Assembly (NCBI RefSeq): GCF_000196875.2
Contig: NC_014532.2
Span: forward strand, 2,790,001-2,854,000
Length of the DNA stretch: 64,000 nt
Source: Halomonas elongata DSM 2581
GTDB lineage: Bacteria; Pseudomonadota; Gammaproteobacteria; Pseudomonadales; Halomonadaceae
Direction: 5' to 3'
The notes under the pieces were generated by a model. The model did not search any database. It saw only the letters and a program-made list of their open reading frames with translations, and had not been told where the DNA came from. This document shows, in pieces, positions 1 through 13,525 of this stretch; the first letter of the stretch is position 1; each line of letters begins with the position of its first letter. Position numbers and translations under genes: made by a program.

Positions 1-1221
1 CGGCAGCCGTATCTCGAGCAGGGTCCGCCCCTGCTCGTCGAAGCGTTCTTCGCGCACCGCCCCCAATTCGTGAAGGCTGGCCCGCAGCTTGCCCTGGGCA
101 GGTGCCAGGGTGATGTCGAAGTCGATGATATCGTCGGCCAGGCACTCCGAAAGAGCCTGTTCGAACAATTCCAGCCCGCGACCGTCGCGGGCCGACAGCC
201 ACACCGCCTCGGGTCGTCCCTCGGCATTGCGCTCGATGCGCGGCGCGCTGTCGAACAGATCGACCTTGTTCATCACCTTGAGCGTCGGCACGTCCAGCGC
301 ACCGATCTCATCCAGCACCTCTTCCACCTGGGTCACGTTGAGGTCGCGATCCGGGTCCGCGGCGTCGATCACGTGAACCAGCAGGCTCGCCTCGGCGGCT
401 TCCTGAAGGGTTGCCTGGAAGGCTTCCACCAGCTTGTGCGGCAGATGCCGGATGAACCCCACGGTATCGGCCAGCACCACCGGCCCCACGTCTTCGACCT
501 CGAGACGCCTCAAGGTGGGGTCGAGGGTAGCGAACAGCTGGTCCGCCGCATAGACCCTCGACTCGGTCAGAGCGTTGAACAGCGTCGACTTGCCGGCATT
601 GGTATAGCCGACCAGCGACACGCTGGGAATCTCGGCACGCGAGCGGGCACGGCGATTCTGACCACGCTGGCTACGCACCTTGTCCAGGCGCTTGTGAATG
701 GCCTTGATGCGGCCACGCAGCAAGCGACGGTCGGTCTCGAGCTGGGTTTCCCCCGGGCCGCGCAGACCGATACCGCCCTTCTGACGCTCCAGGTGGGTCC
801 AGCCACGCACCAGCCGGGTCGACATGTACTCCAGCTGGGCCAGCTCCACCTGCAGCTTGCCCTCATGGGTCCGCGCCCGCTGCGCGAAGATATCCAGGAT
901 CAGCCCGGTGCGATCCAGCACACGGCACTTGAGCGCCTGCTCGACATTACGCTCCTGGGAGGGGCTGAGGGCGTGATTGAAGATCACCAGCTCGGCCTGG
1001 TGGACCGCCAACGCTTCGCGAACCTCTTCCAGCTTGCCCGAACCGATGAAGAAACGCGGATCGGGCCGGCCGCGACTGCCGGTCAGCAGCGTGGCCGGCT
1101 CCGCGCCGGCCGAGCGCACGAGTTCGAGAAATTCCCCGGAATCCTCGCGCTCGTTTTCGTCCTGGAAGTCCACATGGACGAGTACCGCCGTCTCACCGGC
1201 GTCGGGACGTTCGAAAAACAA
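1..1221 (-). CDS. hflX: GTPase HflX (3' end outside window)
   Basis: Ribosome-associated GTPase that splits stalled or stress-inactivated 70S ribosomes. 407 codons are visible; the last few tens of residues lie beyond position 1. The N-terminal HflX domain carries the glycine-rich RGPGETQLE segment. The G domain follows, with P-loop GYTNAGKST near residue 205, DTVGF switch and NKVD near 318. I chose a TTG start at 1219-1221, giving MFFERPD, because an in-frame TGA lies directly before it and an AGG lies a few bases upstream, overlapping the end of hfq. It begins 8 bp after hfq, so it is the last visible gene of the superoperon and probably translationally coupled to hfq. Confidence 0.95.
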   Translation of the reverse strand, partial: MFFERPDAGETAVLVHVDFQDENEREDSGEFLELVRSAGAEPATLLTGSRGRPDPRFFIGSGKLEEVREALAVHQAELVIFNHALSPSQERNVEQALKCRVLDRTGLILDIFAQRARTHEGKLQVELAQLEYMSTRLVRGWTHLERQKGGIGLRGPGETQLETDRRLLRGRIKAIHKRLDKVRSQRGQNRRARSRAEIPSVSLVGYTNAGKSTLFNALTESRVYAADQLFATLDPTLRRLEVEDVGPVVLADTVGFIRHLPHKLVEAFQATLQEAAEASLLVHVIDAADPDRDLNVTQVEEVLDEIGALDVPTLKVMNKVDLFDSAPRIERNAEGRPEAVWLSARDGRGLELFEQALSECLADDIIDFDITLAPAQGKLRASLHELGAVREERFDEQGRTLLEIRLP

Positions 1222-1229
1222 TCAATACC

Positions 1230-1481
1230 TCACGCGTTGCTATCCGACTGCTCGGACACGTCGCTCGCCGGCAGGCGCACGTTACGCGACGGCACCACCG
1301 TGGAGATGGCATGCTTGTAGACCATCTGGCTGACCGTGTTGCGCAGCAGGATGACGAACTGGTCGAAGGACTCGATCTGGCCCTGCAGCTTGATGCCGTT
1401 GACCAGGAAGATCGACACCGGAATGCGCTCCTTGCGCAGTACGTTCAGGTATGGATCTTGAAGGGACTGTCCTTTGGACAT
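1230..1481 (-). CDS. hfq: RNA chaperone Hfq
   Basis: Hexameric Sm-like protein that pairs small RNAs with mRNAs and affects mRNA decay and translation in the cytoplasm. It has 83 residues. The Sm1 region [19 protein letters not shown] and the Sm2 region with the YKHAIST signature (proximal-face RNA binding) are both intact. The C-terminal tail is short and polar, unlike the longer tail of E. coli Hfq (102 residues), as is common in other gammaproteobacteria. It sits between miaA and hflX in the conserved order. The 124-bp gap to miaA is the largest inside this group apart from mutL-amiB, leaving room for its own promoter, although promoters inside miaA are also known in E. coli. Confidence 0.97.
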   Translation of the reverse strand: MSKGQSLQDPYLNVLRKERIPVSIFLVNGIKLQGQIESFDQFVILLRNTVSQMVYKHAISTVVPSRNVRLPASDVSEQSDSNA

Positions 1482-1526
1482 GTTGCTCTCCCTAATTATC
1501 TCTTATGGGGTTGATAGTGTTATTGG

Positions 1527-1554
1527 GTGCCCACCTCATTTCCCGAGGTGGCAC
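1527..1554. repeat. Inverted repeat in miaA-hfq gap
   Basis: The arms CCACCTC and GAGGTGG (extended by GTGC and GCAC with one bulged base) are separated by ATTTCCC. No T-run follows on either strand, so it is not a standard intrinsic terminator. It could fold at the 5' end of a transcript starting upstream of hfq, or reduce read-through from miaA. Confidence 0.4.
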
Positions 1555-1605
1555 TCTTGCCCGGTGGAGCCCGATCGACCGGTCTCATGGAACGCTCATC
1601 TTACG

Positions 1606-2544
1606 CTAACTGCTGAATTCACGCACCAATTTCAAGACACGATCGAGTGGTTCGCCGGCCAGGATGTCGACCCAATGCAGTTCTGGCCAGCCACGCATCC
1701 AGGTCAACTGGCGCTTGGCCAGCTGCCGCGTGGCAACGATCCCCCGGCGCCGAAACGCCTCTCGGTCGCCCTGTCCTTCCAGGTACTCCCAAGCCTGACG
1801 ATAGCCCACGCTCTTCATCGCCGGTAGTCTCGCATGCAGGTCGTCCCGAGCCTTCAGGCCGGCCACCTCATCGAGAAATCCCGCCTCGAGCATGGCGTCG
1901 AAACGTGCCGCTATCCGTGAGTGCAGCACACTTCGATCAGCCGGAGCGAGCCCTATCGACAGCACTCGCCAGGGAAAGGTTTCCGGCTGTTGTTCATCCC
2001 AGTGCTCGGTGAGCGGGCGCCCGCTGATTCGATAGACCTCCAGCGCCCGCGTCAGGCGCTGGGGATCGTTGGGATGAATGCGTCGCGCGGCGCGCGGATC
2101 GACACGTGCCAATTCTTCATGCAGCTCGCTCAGTCCGCGCCTTTCGACTTCCCGGTCCAGCTCGGCCCGGATCTCCGGATCCCCCGATGGCAGATTGGGC
2201 TCCCCCACCCAGAGTCGCTGGTAGTACATCATGGTGCCACCCACCAGCAAGGGTACACGACCGGCGTCGGTGATGCGGCGCATCTCGCGACGTGCATCCT
2301 CGCGAAACGCCGCCGCCGAATAAGGATCGGCCGGATCGCGGATATCGATCAGGCGGTGCGGGGCCCGCGCCAGCTCCGTCGGCGACGGCTTGGCACTGCC
2401 GATGTCCATGCCACGATAGACCATCGCCGAGTCGACGCTGATCAACTCGCAGCCCAGTCGTTCGTGCAGGGCGATGGCCATGTCGGTCTTGCCCACGGCA
2501 GTCGGCCCCATCAGGAAGATGGCCGGCGGGCGAGTGTCGCTCAT
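1606..2544 (-). CDS. miaA: tRNA dimethylallyltransferase MiaA
   Basis: Transfers dimethylallyl from DMAPP to the exocyclic amine of A37 in tRNAs reading UNN codons, giving i6A37, the substrate of MiaB, which is also encoded in this window (31407). It has 312 residues, the usual length. The P-loop GPTAVGKT begins near residue 13, the DSAMVYRGMDIG segment binds substrate and catalyses, and GGTMMYY follows. The start is supported by GGAGACTTC immediately upstream of ATG. It lies 15 bp after mutL and is presumably co-transcribed with it. Confidence 0.97.
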   Translation of the reverse strand: MSDTRPPAIFLMGPTAVGKTDMAIALHERLGCELISVDSAMVYRGMDIGSAKPSPTELARAPHRLIDIRDPADPYSAAAFREDARREMRRITDAGRVPLLVGGTMMYYQRLWVGEPNLPSGDPEIRAELDREVERRGLSELHEELARVDPRAARRIHPNDPQRLTRALEVYRISGRPLTEHWDEQQPETFPWRVLSIGLAPADRSVLHSRIAARFDAMLEAGFLDEVAGLKARDDLHARLPAMKSVGYRQAWEYLEGQGDREAFRRRGIVATRQLAKRQLTWMRGWPELHWVDILAGEPLDRVLKLVREFSS

Positions 2545-2559
2545 GAAGTCTCCGTCGGA

Positions 2560-4545
<1,986 letters not shown>

Positions 4546-4608
4546 ATTACTCCACTCGATCCGTAAGCCGGATGCTCAATCCACCTTGTCTTGATGCAAG
4601 AGGTTCTC

Positions 4609-4632
4609 TTATAGCTTGAAGCTTACGGCTTC
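4609..4632. repeat. AGCTT/CTTACGGCT repeat element in amiB-mutL gap
   Basis: The 103-bp gap between amiB and mutL contains TATAGCTTGAAGCTTACGGC. The same sub-words recur around 37021-37105 after lnt, and CTTACGGC is the complement of the GTAAGCC heptamer array at 36944-36985. This suggests a small dispersed intergenic repeat family. It is not coding. Confidence 0.45.
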
Positions 4633-4648
4633 ACGCTCTCCAAAGGGA

Positions 4649-6100
4649 TCAAGAACTCGGTATCCTCAGCACCTGCCCGACCCGAATGACATCGCCATTG
4701 AGCTCGTTGGCCTGGCGAAGCTGGCCTACCGGCACGTTGTGTCGGGCAGCGATCTCGGACAGGGTATCACCGGGCTGAATCCGATACTCGTCTCCGGCAC
4801 CTCCTCTGCCCTGATCACGCTGCCATGCCAGCAGGCTGGCCGGCGGCGGGTTGCGCTCGAAATGCGCCCGAATGCCACCGAAGACCGCCTGCATCATGCG
4901 CTGCTGATAGCCACCATCACGCAGCCGTTTCTCTTCCTGTGGATTGGAGATGAACCCCGTCTCGACCAGCAGCGAGGGAATGTCCGGCGACTTGAGTACC
5001 ACGAAACCGGCCTGCTCGACCCGGGACTTGTGCAGATCGTTGATGCGTCCCAGGCGATCCAGCACCTGTCCTCCGATGGTCAAGGAATCGTTGAGGGTTG
5101 CGGTCATCGTCAAGTCGAGCAGCACGCCGCGCAGCACCTCATCCTTGTCGTCCAGCGACAGGTTGCCATCCACGCCACCGATCAGGTCCGAGCGATTCTC
5201 CGTTGCCGCCAGCCACTTGGCGGTCTCCGAAGTCGCACCACTCTGGGAAAGCGCGAATACCGAGCTGCCATGCGGTCGCGGGCTGTTGAAGGCGTCAGCA
5301 TGGAGCGAGACGAAGAAGTCGGCCTTCTGCTCCCTGGCAATATGCGTACGCTGACGCAGCCCGACATAATAGTCGCCGTCGCGGATCATCACGGCCTTGA
5401 AGCCTTCGGCGGCATTGATCAGTCGCGACAGGCGCTTGGCCATCTCCAGCACCACGTCCTTCTCGCGGGTGCCGCTGGGTCCGGTGGCACCGGGATCCTC
5501 GCCGCCATGCCCGGCATCCACGGCGATGATGATATCGCGCTTGGGATGCGGCTGGGCCTTCTCGACCACCGGCGTCACGGTATCCGGGTCGCGCCCCTCG
5601 GCCACGGCCTCGGTCTGGGCACGTGAAGCGGCAATCTCCTGCTCGCGGATCTTGGCCTCGATGGGATCGATGGGGTCCTCCACGGCGCTCTCGCCGGGGT
5701 ACTCCAGATCCACCACCAGGCGATGGCCATACTGTTCGTTGGGCTCCAGGGTGAAGTGGCGCGGCTCGATCGGCCGCGACAGCTCCAGCACCACCCGCAG
5801 GTCATCGCCATTGCGCACCCCAGAGCGCACCTCGCTGATGGCGCTGCCGGACAGATCCAGGTGATCGATATCGGCCTCGAGATGACTGTCCTGCAGGTCG
5901 ATGACCAGCCGACGCGGATCGTCCAGCGTGAACACCTCCGCCGAGGCCGGTGCCGACAGGTCGAAGACCAGGCGCGAGTGGTCGGGCGCCGCCCAGAGGC
6001 GCAGGTTGTCGACACTGGCGGCCTCGGCGCACAACGGCACCAACAGCGCCAGCGACACCAGCCAGCGAAGCATGTTACGACGCAATATCCTTTTCCTCAT
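4649..6100 (-). CDS. amiB: N-acetylmuramoyl-L-alanine amidase with AMIN and LysM domains
   Basis: Periplasmic Zn amidase that cuts the stem peptide from MurNAc during septal peptidoglycan splitting. It has a signal peptide with a basic start and hydrophobic core ending near AEA (residue 27). An AMIN domain (about 28-135) targets septal peptidoglycan. A linker leads to the Amidase_3 domain (about 190-410) with DAGHGGEDPGA, SLHAD and the catalytic ETGF segment. A C-terminal LysM (about 437-481) is seen as YRIQPGDTLSEIAARH. The 483-residue length suits AmiB-type enzymes. Its start overlaps the tsaE stop by 4 bp (ATGA). Confidence 0.95.
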   Translation of the reverse strand: MRKRILRRNMLRWLVSLALLVPLCAEAASVDNLRLWAAPDHSRLVFDLSAPASAEVFTLDDPRRLVIDLQDSHLEADIDHLDLSGSAISEVRSGVRNGDDLRVVLELSRPIEPRHFTLEPNEQYGHRLVVDLEYPGESAVEDPIDPIEAKIREQEIAASRAQTEAVAEGRDPDTVTPVVEKAQPHPKRDIIIAVDAGHGGEDPGATGPSGTREKDVVLEMAKRLSRLINAAEGFKAVMIRDGDYYVGLRQRTHIAREQKADFFVSLHADAFNSPRPHGSSVFALSQSGATSETAKWLAATENRSDLIGGVDGNLSLDDKDEVLRGVLLDLTMTATLNDSLTIGGQVLDRLGRINDLHKSRVEQAGFVVLKSPDIPSLLVETGFISNPQEEKRLRDGGYQQRMMQAVFGGIRAHFERNPPPASLLAWQRDQGRGGAGDEYRIQPGDTLSEIAARHNVPVGQLRQANELNGDVIRVGQVLRIPSS

Positions 6101-6600
6101 GAAACGTCTTCGTCCGTGCCGGCAATGGAACCATCGATCCGGGCGACATCCGCCGCCAGCCGCTCAAGCACTTCGCGCCCTTTCTCGGTCTCGGCCGACA
6201 GGCTCGCCAGGCGCCCCTGCCCTTCCAGCGTCAAGTGCACCCGCAGGTCGGGCGCGGGCAGCCAGCCCTCTCCCCTGCCGGGCCACTCGATCACGCACAA
6301 CGCGTCTTCGCCGAGCAGGTCACGCCCGCCGATAAACTCCAGTTCCTCGGGGTCACCGAGGCGATAGAGATCGAAGTGGTGCACTCGCGCCTGGGCCAGC
6401 TCATAGGGCTCCACCAGCGTGTAGGTGGGACTCTTGACCGCGCCCTGGTGACCATAGGCACGCAGGATGCCACGAGTCAGCGTCGTTTTCCCGGCGCCGA
6501 GCTCCCCTTCCAGGTAGACCCGCCCCCGGCCGGCCAGCGCCCGACCGAGGCATTCGCCCAGCGCGACCTGGCGGTCTTCATCAGCGAGTTGCAACCGCAT
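6097..6600 (-). CDS. tsaE: tRNA t6A biosynthesis ATPase TsaE
   Basis: ATPase partner of TsaB/TsaD in making threonylcarbamoyl-A37 on ANN-reading tRNAs. It has 167 residues. Walker A GELGAGKTT lies near residues 32-40, and SPTYTLVEPY and HFDLYRL typify the family. I place the start at ATG 6598-6600 (MRLQLADEDR). The reading frame is open well upstream, but that part lies inside nnr in another frame. It overlaps nnr by 20 bp at its start and amiB by 4 bp at its end, so the three genes are likely translationally coupled. Confidence 0.95.
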   Translation of the reverse strand: MRLQLADEDRQVALGECLGRALAGRGRVYLEGELGAGKTTLTRGILRAYGHQGAVKSPTYTLVEPYELAQARVHHFDLYRLGDPEELEFIGGRDLLGEDALCVIEWPGRGEGWLPAPDLRVHLTLEGQGRLASLSAETEKGREVLERLAADVARIDGSIAGTDEDVS

Positions 6601-8113
6601 CGTCTTCGTCCATCGTCGGGTTGACCAGAATTCGCGCACAGGATGCCAGATCGCCGGCCAGCAGGCCACGCTCACCGCCTTGCCGGGCCGCCATGTCGGC
6701 GGCCAGGGCATGCACCAGCACACCAAGACGGGCAGCCATCTCCAGCGACAGCCCCTGGGCGACCAGGGCCCCGAGCATGCCGGAGAGCGCATCGCCCATG
6801 CCGCCACTGGCCATGCCCGGATTGCCGCAGGGGCACACCGCCAGTCCGGCGGGGCCGGCCACCAGGCTCCCGGCGCCCTTGAGCACCACCACGCCACCGA
6901 AACGCTGTTGCAATGCCTGGGCCGCCGCCGGTCGGTCCGCCTCCACGTCGGCCGTGCCGATGCCCAGCAGGCGAGCCGCCTCGCCGGGGTGCGGCGTGAG
7001 GATCCAGTCATCGCGCCACTGCCCGGCCAAACGCTCGGCGAGCAGGTTGAGAGCATCGGCATCCACCACCAGGGGGCGTTCGGCGGCCAGGGCCGCCTGC
7101 AGCATGGCCTGCCCCCAGCTGCCGCGCCCAAGGCCCGGGCCGACGACCAGCACATCCGCCTTTTGCGGCAGCTCACCGAGATCGGCGAGACCACGCACTC
7201 CATGCGCCATGACCTCGGGCCGGCGAATCAGGCTCGCGGCGACATGGGCGGGATCGGTGGCCAGGCTCACCTTGCCGGCGCCGAGCCGGGCGCATGCCTC
7301 GGCGGCCAGCAGGCCCGCACCGCCCATGCCGGTCGCACCGCCGAGCACCAGGGCGTGTCCCATCGCGCCCTTGTGGGCATTGCGCTCGCGAGGCGGCAAC
7401 AGCGCCGCGATCAGGGCCCGGCCGAGCCGCCATGCCGCCGGTGTCATACCCTCGAATGCCTCGCGGGGTGCCGCCAGATCATCCACGACCAGTTTGCCGA
7501 CCCGGGCCGGCCCCCGTCCGGTATGCAAGCCGAGCTTGTCGCCGATGAAGGTGATGGTATGGGTGGCGCGCACCGCCTCGCCCAGTTCGGCCCCGGTGTC
7601 GGCATGCAGTCCGGAGGGAATGTCGATGGCCAGCACCGGCCGACCGCTGGCATTGATGGCCGCGATGGCCGAACGGGATGCCCCGCGTACCTCGCCGGCC
7701 AGCCCCGTGCCGAGCAGGGCATCCACCACCAGCTCGCCGCTCAGCGTCGTGCCGTCCTTCCATGGCTGACGACCGACACCGGCGGCATCGGCCATCTCGG
7801 CGGCCCGGCGGGCATCGCCCTCGAGCGACTCCACGGGCTTGACGAGGATGCGTTGTACCGAGAGCCCTTCGGCGGCCGCCAGGGCGGCCAGCACATGACC
7901 ATCACCGCCATTGTTGCCGCCACCGCACAGCACGCTCAGGTGGCGCACCTCCGGCCAGGTGGCGCGCAGGTAGCGCCAGGCCGACGCCGCGGCACGCTGC
8001 ATCAGCGCGAACCCCGCCACGCCGGAGGCGATGACGCGCCGATCCAGCTCGCGCACCTGCTCGGCACGATACAGCGCTCGGCCCCTGTGATCTTCCGGTG
8101 GCGCTTGTGTCAT
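6581..8113 (-). CDS. nnr: Bifunctional NAD(P)HX epimerase/ADP-dependent dehydratase
   Basis: Repairs hydrated NADH/NADPH: the N-terminal YjeF_N domain epimerises R/S-NAD(P)HX and the C-terminal ribokinase-like domain dehydrates the S form using ADP. It has 510 residues, a fused full-length form. CGGGNNGGDG in the N domain and VVGPGLGRG plus NPGMASGGMGDALSG in the C domain are clear. It is the first gene of the minus-strand superoperon and is divergent from queG, with about 100 bp between them for both promoters. Confidence 0.95.
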   Translation of the reverse strand: MTQAPPEDHRGRALYRAEQVRELDRRVIASGVAGFALMQRAAASAWRYLRATWPEVRHLSVLCGGGNNGGDGHVLAALAAAEGLSVQRILVKPVESLEGDARRAAEMADAAGVGRQPWKDGTTLSGELVVDALLGTGLAGEVRGASRSAIAAINASGRPVLAIDIPSGLHADTGAELGEAVRATHTITFIGDKLGLHTGRGPARVGKLVVDDLAAPREAFEGMTPAAWRLGRALIAALLPPRERNAHKGAMGHALVLGGATGMGGAGLLAAEACARLGAGKVSLATDPAHVAASLIRRPEVMAHGVRGLADLGELPQKADVLVVGPGLGRGSWGQAMLQAALAAERPLVVDADALNLLAERLAGQWRDDWILTPHPGEAARLLGIGTADVEADRPAAAQALQQRFGGVVVLKGAGSLVAGPAGLAVCPCGNPGMASGGMGDALSGMLGALVAQGLSLEMAARLGVLVHALAADMAARQGGERGLLAGDLASCARILVNPTMDEDDAVATR

Positions 8114-8216
8114 TCGCTATTCCCCCAGCACACGATGCTTTACCATGTGAAGTGTGTCTTTTCCCCCGCCGGACGCCAAGCGTCGTGGCGCCATTCTGCG
8201 TGGTGTTTGCTCGATC

Positions 8217-10698
<2,482 letters not shown>

Positions 10699-10833
10699 TC
10701 AGGCACGGCAGCATGGCACTCGATCAAGATACTTCATCGCGCCGATGGATTGCATGTCGGAGTCGACGACGCTAGGCTGCGCGGCCCCTTGTTCTCCCCG
10801 ACTTGTTTCCCGAACTGATGGAGCGCGACACTC

Positions 10834-12654
10834 ATGGAGCATGCCGGCTTCGACCTGGCAATGATCGGCCTGCTGGCGCTGGTCTGCCAATGGCTTGCCT
10901 GGCAGCTTAAGCTGCCGGCCATTCTGATGTTGCTGGTCGCCGGCATCGCCGCCGGTCCCGTTACGGGTCTGCTCGATCCCGACGCCATGTTCGGCGATCT
11001 GCTGTTTCCGCTGGTCTCGCTGGCGGTGGCAGTGATCCTCTTCGAGGGCAGCCTGACGCTGGACTTCCGCGAACTTGGCGGCCATGGCCGCACGGTACGG
11101 CGCCTGGTCACCTGGGGCGCCCTGATCACCGCGGTGATCGGTACCGTCGCCGCCCACCTGCTGCTGTCGCTGTCATGGGAGATGGCCAGCGTGCTGGGTG
11201 CGCTGCTGGTGGTCACCGGACCGACCGTGGTCCTGCCCATGCTGCAGACCCTGGGGGCCCGCCAGCACCTGACCCAGATCCTGCGCTGGGAAGGCATCCT
11301 GATCGACCCGGTGGGCGCCATCGGCGCCGTGCTGGTCTATGAGTACGTCGCCCTGGGCTCGGGGTCGACGGGGGCCGCCACCCACACCCTGGTGCTGTTC
11401 GGCAAGACGGCCCTGATCGGCTTCGGCCTGGGGGTCGGTGGCGGCTATCTCTGGGGACTGGTACTGCGCCGCCACTGGCTGCCGCGTCAGTTGCACAGCT
11501 TCGGCACCCTGATGATGATGCTGACGCTGTTCTCGATCTCCAACCTGCTGTTCCATGAGTCGGGCCTGCTCACGGTCACGGTCATGGGCGCCTGGCTGGC
11601 CAATATGCGCGGCGTGCCGACCCGCCCCATCATCGAGTTCAAGGAAACGCTCTCGGTGCTGCTGATCTCGGGCCTGTTCATCCTGCTGGCCGCGCGACTC
11701 ACCGTGGAGCAATTGGCACTGCTGGGCTGGCCGGCCTGGGCCTTCCTGTTCGTGCTGGTCGGCGTGGCGCGCCCGCTGATGGTCTGGGTCTGTACCCTGG
11801 GCAGCCACCTGAATCTTCGCGAGAAGGCCCTGCTGGCATTCATCTCGCCGCGCGGCATCGTGGCCGCCGCCACCGCTTCGCTGTTCTCCCTGCGCCTGGA
11901 AGAGATCGGCATGCCCGGCGCGGAAATGCTGGTGCCGGTGACCTTTCTGGTGATCATCAGCACGGTGGTCGGCCAGAGCCTGCTCTCCCGGCCGCTGGCG
12001 GACTGGCTGGGCGTACGTCGCCCGTCGCCGGATGGCGTGCTGATCATCGGGGCCAACCCGGTGGCGCGACAGGTCGGCCAGCAGTTGCGCGCCTCGGGTG
12101 TCAGCGTGGTGCTCACCGACAGCAACTGGGACGCCATCCAGGAAGCCAAGGCGCTGGGGCTGACCACCTACTACGGCGATCCGCTGTCGGAACACGCCGC
12201 CCAGCACCTGGAGCTCAGCAACATCGGCTACCTGCTGCCCTTGTCGCCCTATCGGGAGCTCAACGACCTGGCGGCCCTGCACTTCGAGCATCTGCTGGGG
12301 CGCGATCGGGTATTCCGGCTGGCTGTGGATGAAGGACGCAGCGCCAACCGTCCTCACGGTCAGGCCCTGAGTCACCTGCCGCTGCTGTTCGGTCGCGACG
12401 TGACGTTCGCCCGTCTCTCGCGACTGGTCGCCGAGGGCGGCGAAGTGCAACGCATCCACTTCGGCGAAAAGTGTCGCCTGGACAAGCAGCGGCGCCGGCA
12501 TGCCGGACGCTGGCTGCCACTGCTCAGCATCGGCCAATCGGGGCGGGTACGCCTGGCCACCGCCGAAAGCGGGGTAGCCCCCAAGCGCGGCGATACCCTG
12601 GTCAGCCTGATCTTCGCCGACTCGCCGGCACTCGATGAACCCCTGATGTCCTGA
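10834..12654 (+). CDS. Cation:proton antiporter (CPA family) with C-terminal RCK/TrkA-N domain
   Basis: Inner-membrane exchanger, probably of Na+ or K+ for protons. Residues 1 to about 390 form about a dozen membrane segments, with VVTGPTVVLP and ILIDPVGAI near the transport core, as in NhaP-type CPA1 proteins. From about residue 400 a Rossmann-like RCK domain (IIGANPVARQVG) is followed by a cytosolic tail, which suggests nucleotide- or ligand-gated activity. Such proteins fit a halophile's need for cation homeostasis. The gene stands alone: divergent from serS with a 222-bp gap and convergent with trpC. The ion specificity cannot be read from sequence. Confidence 0.87.
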   Translation: MEHAGFDLAMIGLLALVCQWLAWQLKLPAILMLLVAGIAAGPVTGLLDPDAMFGDLLFPLVSLAVAVILFEGSLTLDFRELGGHGRTVRRLVTWGALITAVIGTVAAHLLLSLSWEMASVLGALLVVTGPTVVLPMLQTLGARQHLTQILRWEGILIDPVGAIGAVLVYEYVALGSGSTGAATHTLVLFGKTALIGFGLGVGGGYLWGLVLRRHWLPRQLHSFGTLMMMLTLFSISNLLFHESGLLTVTVMGAWLANMRGVPTRPIIEFKETLSVLLISGLFILLAARLTVEQLALLGWPAWAFLFVLVGVARPLMVWVCTLGSHLNLREKALLAFISPRGIVAAATASLFSLRLEEIGMPGAEMLVPVTFLVIISTVVGQSLLSRPLADWLGVRRPSPDGVLIIGANPVARQVGQQLRASGVSVVLTDSNWDAIQEAKALGLTTYYGDPLSEHAAQHLELSNIGYLLPLSPYRELNDLAALHFEHLLGRDRVFRLAVDEGRSANRPHGQALSHLPLLFGRDVTFARLSRLVAEGGEVQRIHFGEKCRLDKQRRRHAGRWLPLLSIGQSGRVRLATAESGVAPKRGDTLVSLIFADSPALDEPLMS

Positions 12655-12664
12655 CCCGCGATGA

Positions 12665-12685
12665 CCGGCCGCCGCTGGCGGCCGG
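12665..12685. terminator. Bidirectional hairpin between antiporter and trpC
   Basis: A perfect 9-bp G+C stem, CCGGCCGCC with GGCGGCCGG, has a GCT loop and lies between two convergent genes. No T-run follows, so termination efficiency is uncertain. Confidence 0.5.
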
Positions 12686-12708
12686 CTCGCTCGACAAGAC
12701 CTGGCGGT

Positions 12709-13503
12709 TCAGAAGAACAACCGGCGCAGCGACTCTCCCGGATCCTCCTCGCGCATGAAGGCCTCGCCCACCAGGAAGCCGTGCACATCGTGCTCGCGCA
12801 TGCGCAGGACATCGTCCCGGGTGTGGATGCCCGACTCGGTGACCACCGTGACATCGGCCGGAATCCGCCCGAGCAGCTCCAGGGTCGTTTCCAGCCGGGT
12901 CTCGAAGGTGTGCAGGTCGCGGTTGTTGATGCCCACCAGCGACAAATCCAGCGCCAGCGCCCGCTCCAGCTCATGGACGTCGTGCACCTCGACCAGCACG
13001 TCCATGCCGAGCTCGCTGGCCTGGCGGTGCAAGTCGGCCAGACGGGCATCGTCCAGCGCGGCGACGATCAGCAGGATACAGTCGGCACCGATGGCGCGGG
13101 CCTCGCTGACCTGATAGCCGTGGGTGATGAAGTCCTTGCGGATCACCGGCAGCGAGCAGGCCTCGCGGGCCGCGATGAGGTCGTCCTCGTGGCCCTGGAA
13201 GAAATCGGCGTCGGTGAGCACGGAAAGGCAGGCGGCGCCCCCTGCCTCATAGCGCGCAGCGATCTCGTCGGGCCGAAAGTCCTCACGAATCACGCCACGC
13301 GAGGGCGAGGCCTTCTTGATCTCGGCGATCACGGCCGGGTCGCCGTCGAGCATGCGCGCTTCCAGGGCGCCGATGAAGCCGCGCGGCGCGCTCATCTCAC
13401 GTGCCAGGGACAGCAGCTCGGGCTCGGATACCGCGCGACGGCGCTCGGCAACTTCCTCGTCCTTGCGGGCCAGGATGCGGGTCAGAATGGTGGGTGTGGT
13501 CAT
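12709..13503 (-). CDS. trpC: Indole-3-glycerol-phosphate synthase
   Basis: Converts carboxyphenylamino-deoxyribulose phosphate to indoleglycerol phosphate in tryptophan synthesis. It has 264 residues, a stand-alone TrpC without a fused TrpF. Key stretches are [10 protein letters not shown] (catalytic Lys), [12 protein letters not shown] and [11 protein letters not shown]. The start is ATG 13501-13503 ([10 protein letters not shown]), preceded by GGAG. It is the last gene of trpG-trpD-trpC, 22 bp after trpD. Confidence 0.96.
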   Translation of the reverse strand: MTTPTILTRILARKDEEVAERRRAVSEPELLSLAREMSAPRGFIGALEARMLDGDPAVIAEIKKASPSRGVIREDFRPDEIAARYEAGGAACLSVLTDADFFQGHEDDLIAAREACSLPVIRKDFITHGYQVSEARAIGADCILLIVAALDDARLADLHRQASELGMDVLVEVHDVHELERALALDLSLVGINNRDLHTFETRLETTLELLGRIPADVTVVTESGIHTRDDVLRMREHDVHGFLVGEAFMREEDPGESLRRLFF

Positions 13504-13525
13504 ATCATGCTCCGGGGAAACGGCC

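Noticed and set aside
6097..7203. A 368-codon minus-strand frame that contains TsaE at its end
   Set aside because: Only the last 167 codons match TsaE. The earlier part lies inside nnr in a different frame, so it is not a fusion protein.
12372..13049. Open frame spanning the antiporter end and trpC on the minus strand
   Set aside because: It crosses a terminator hairpin and overlaps two well-supported genes in other frames.
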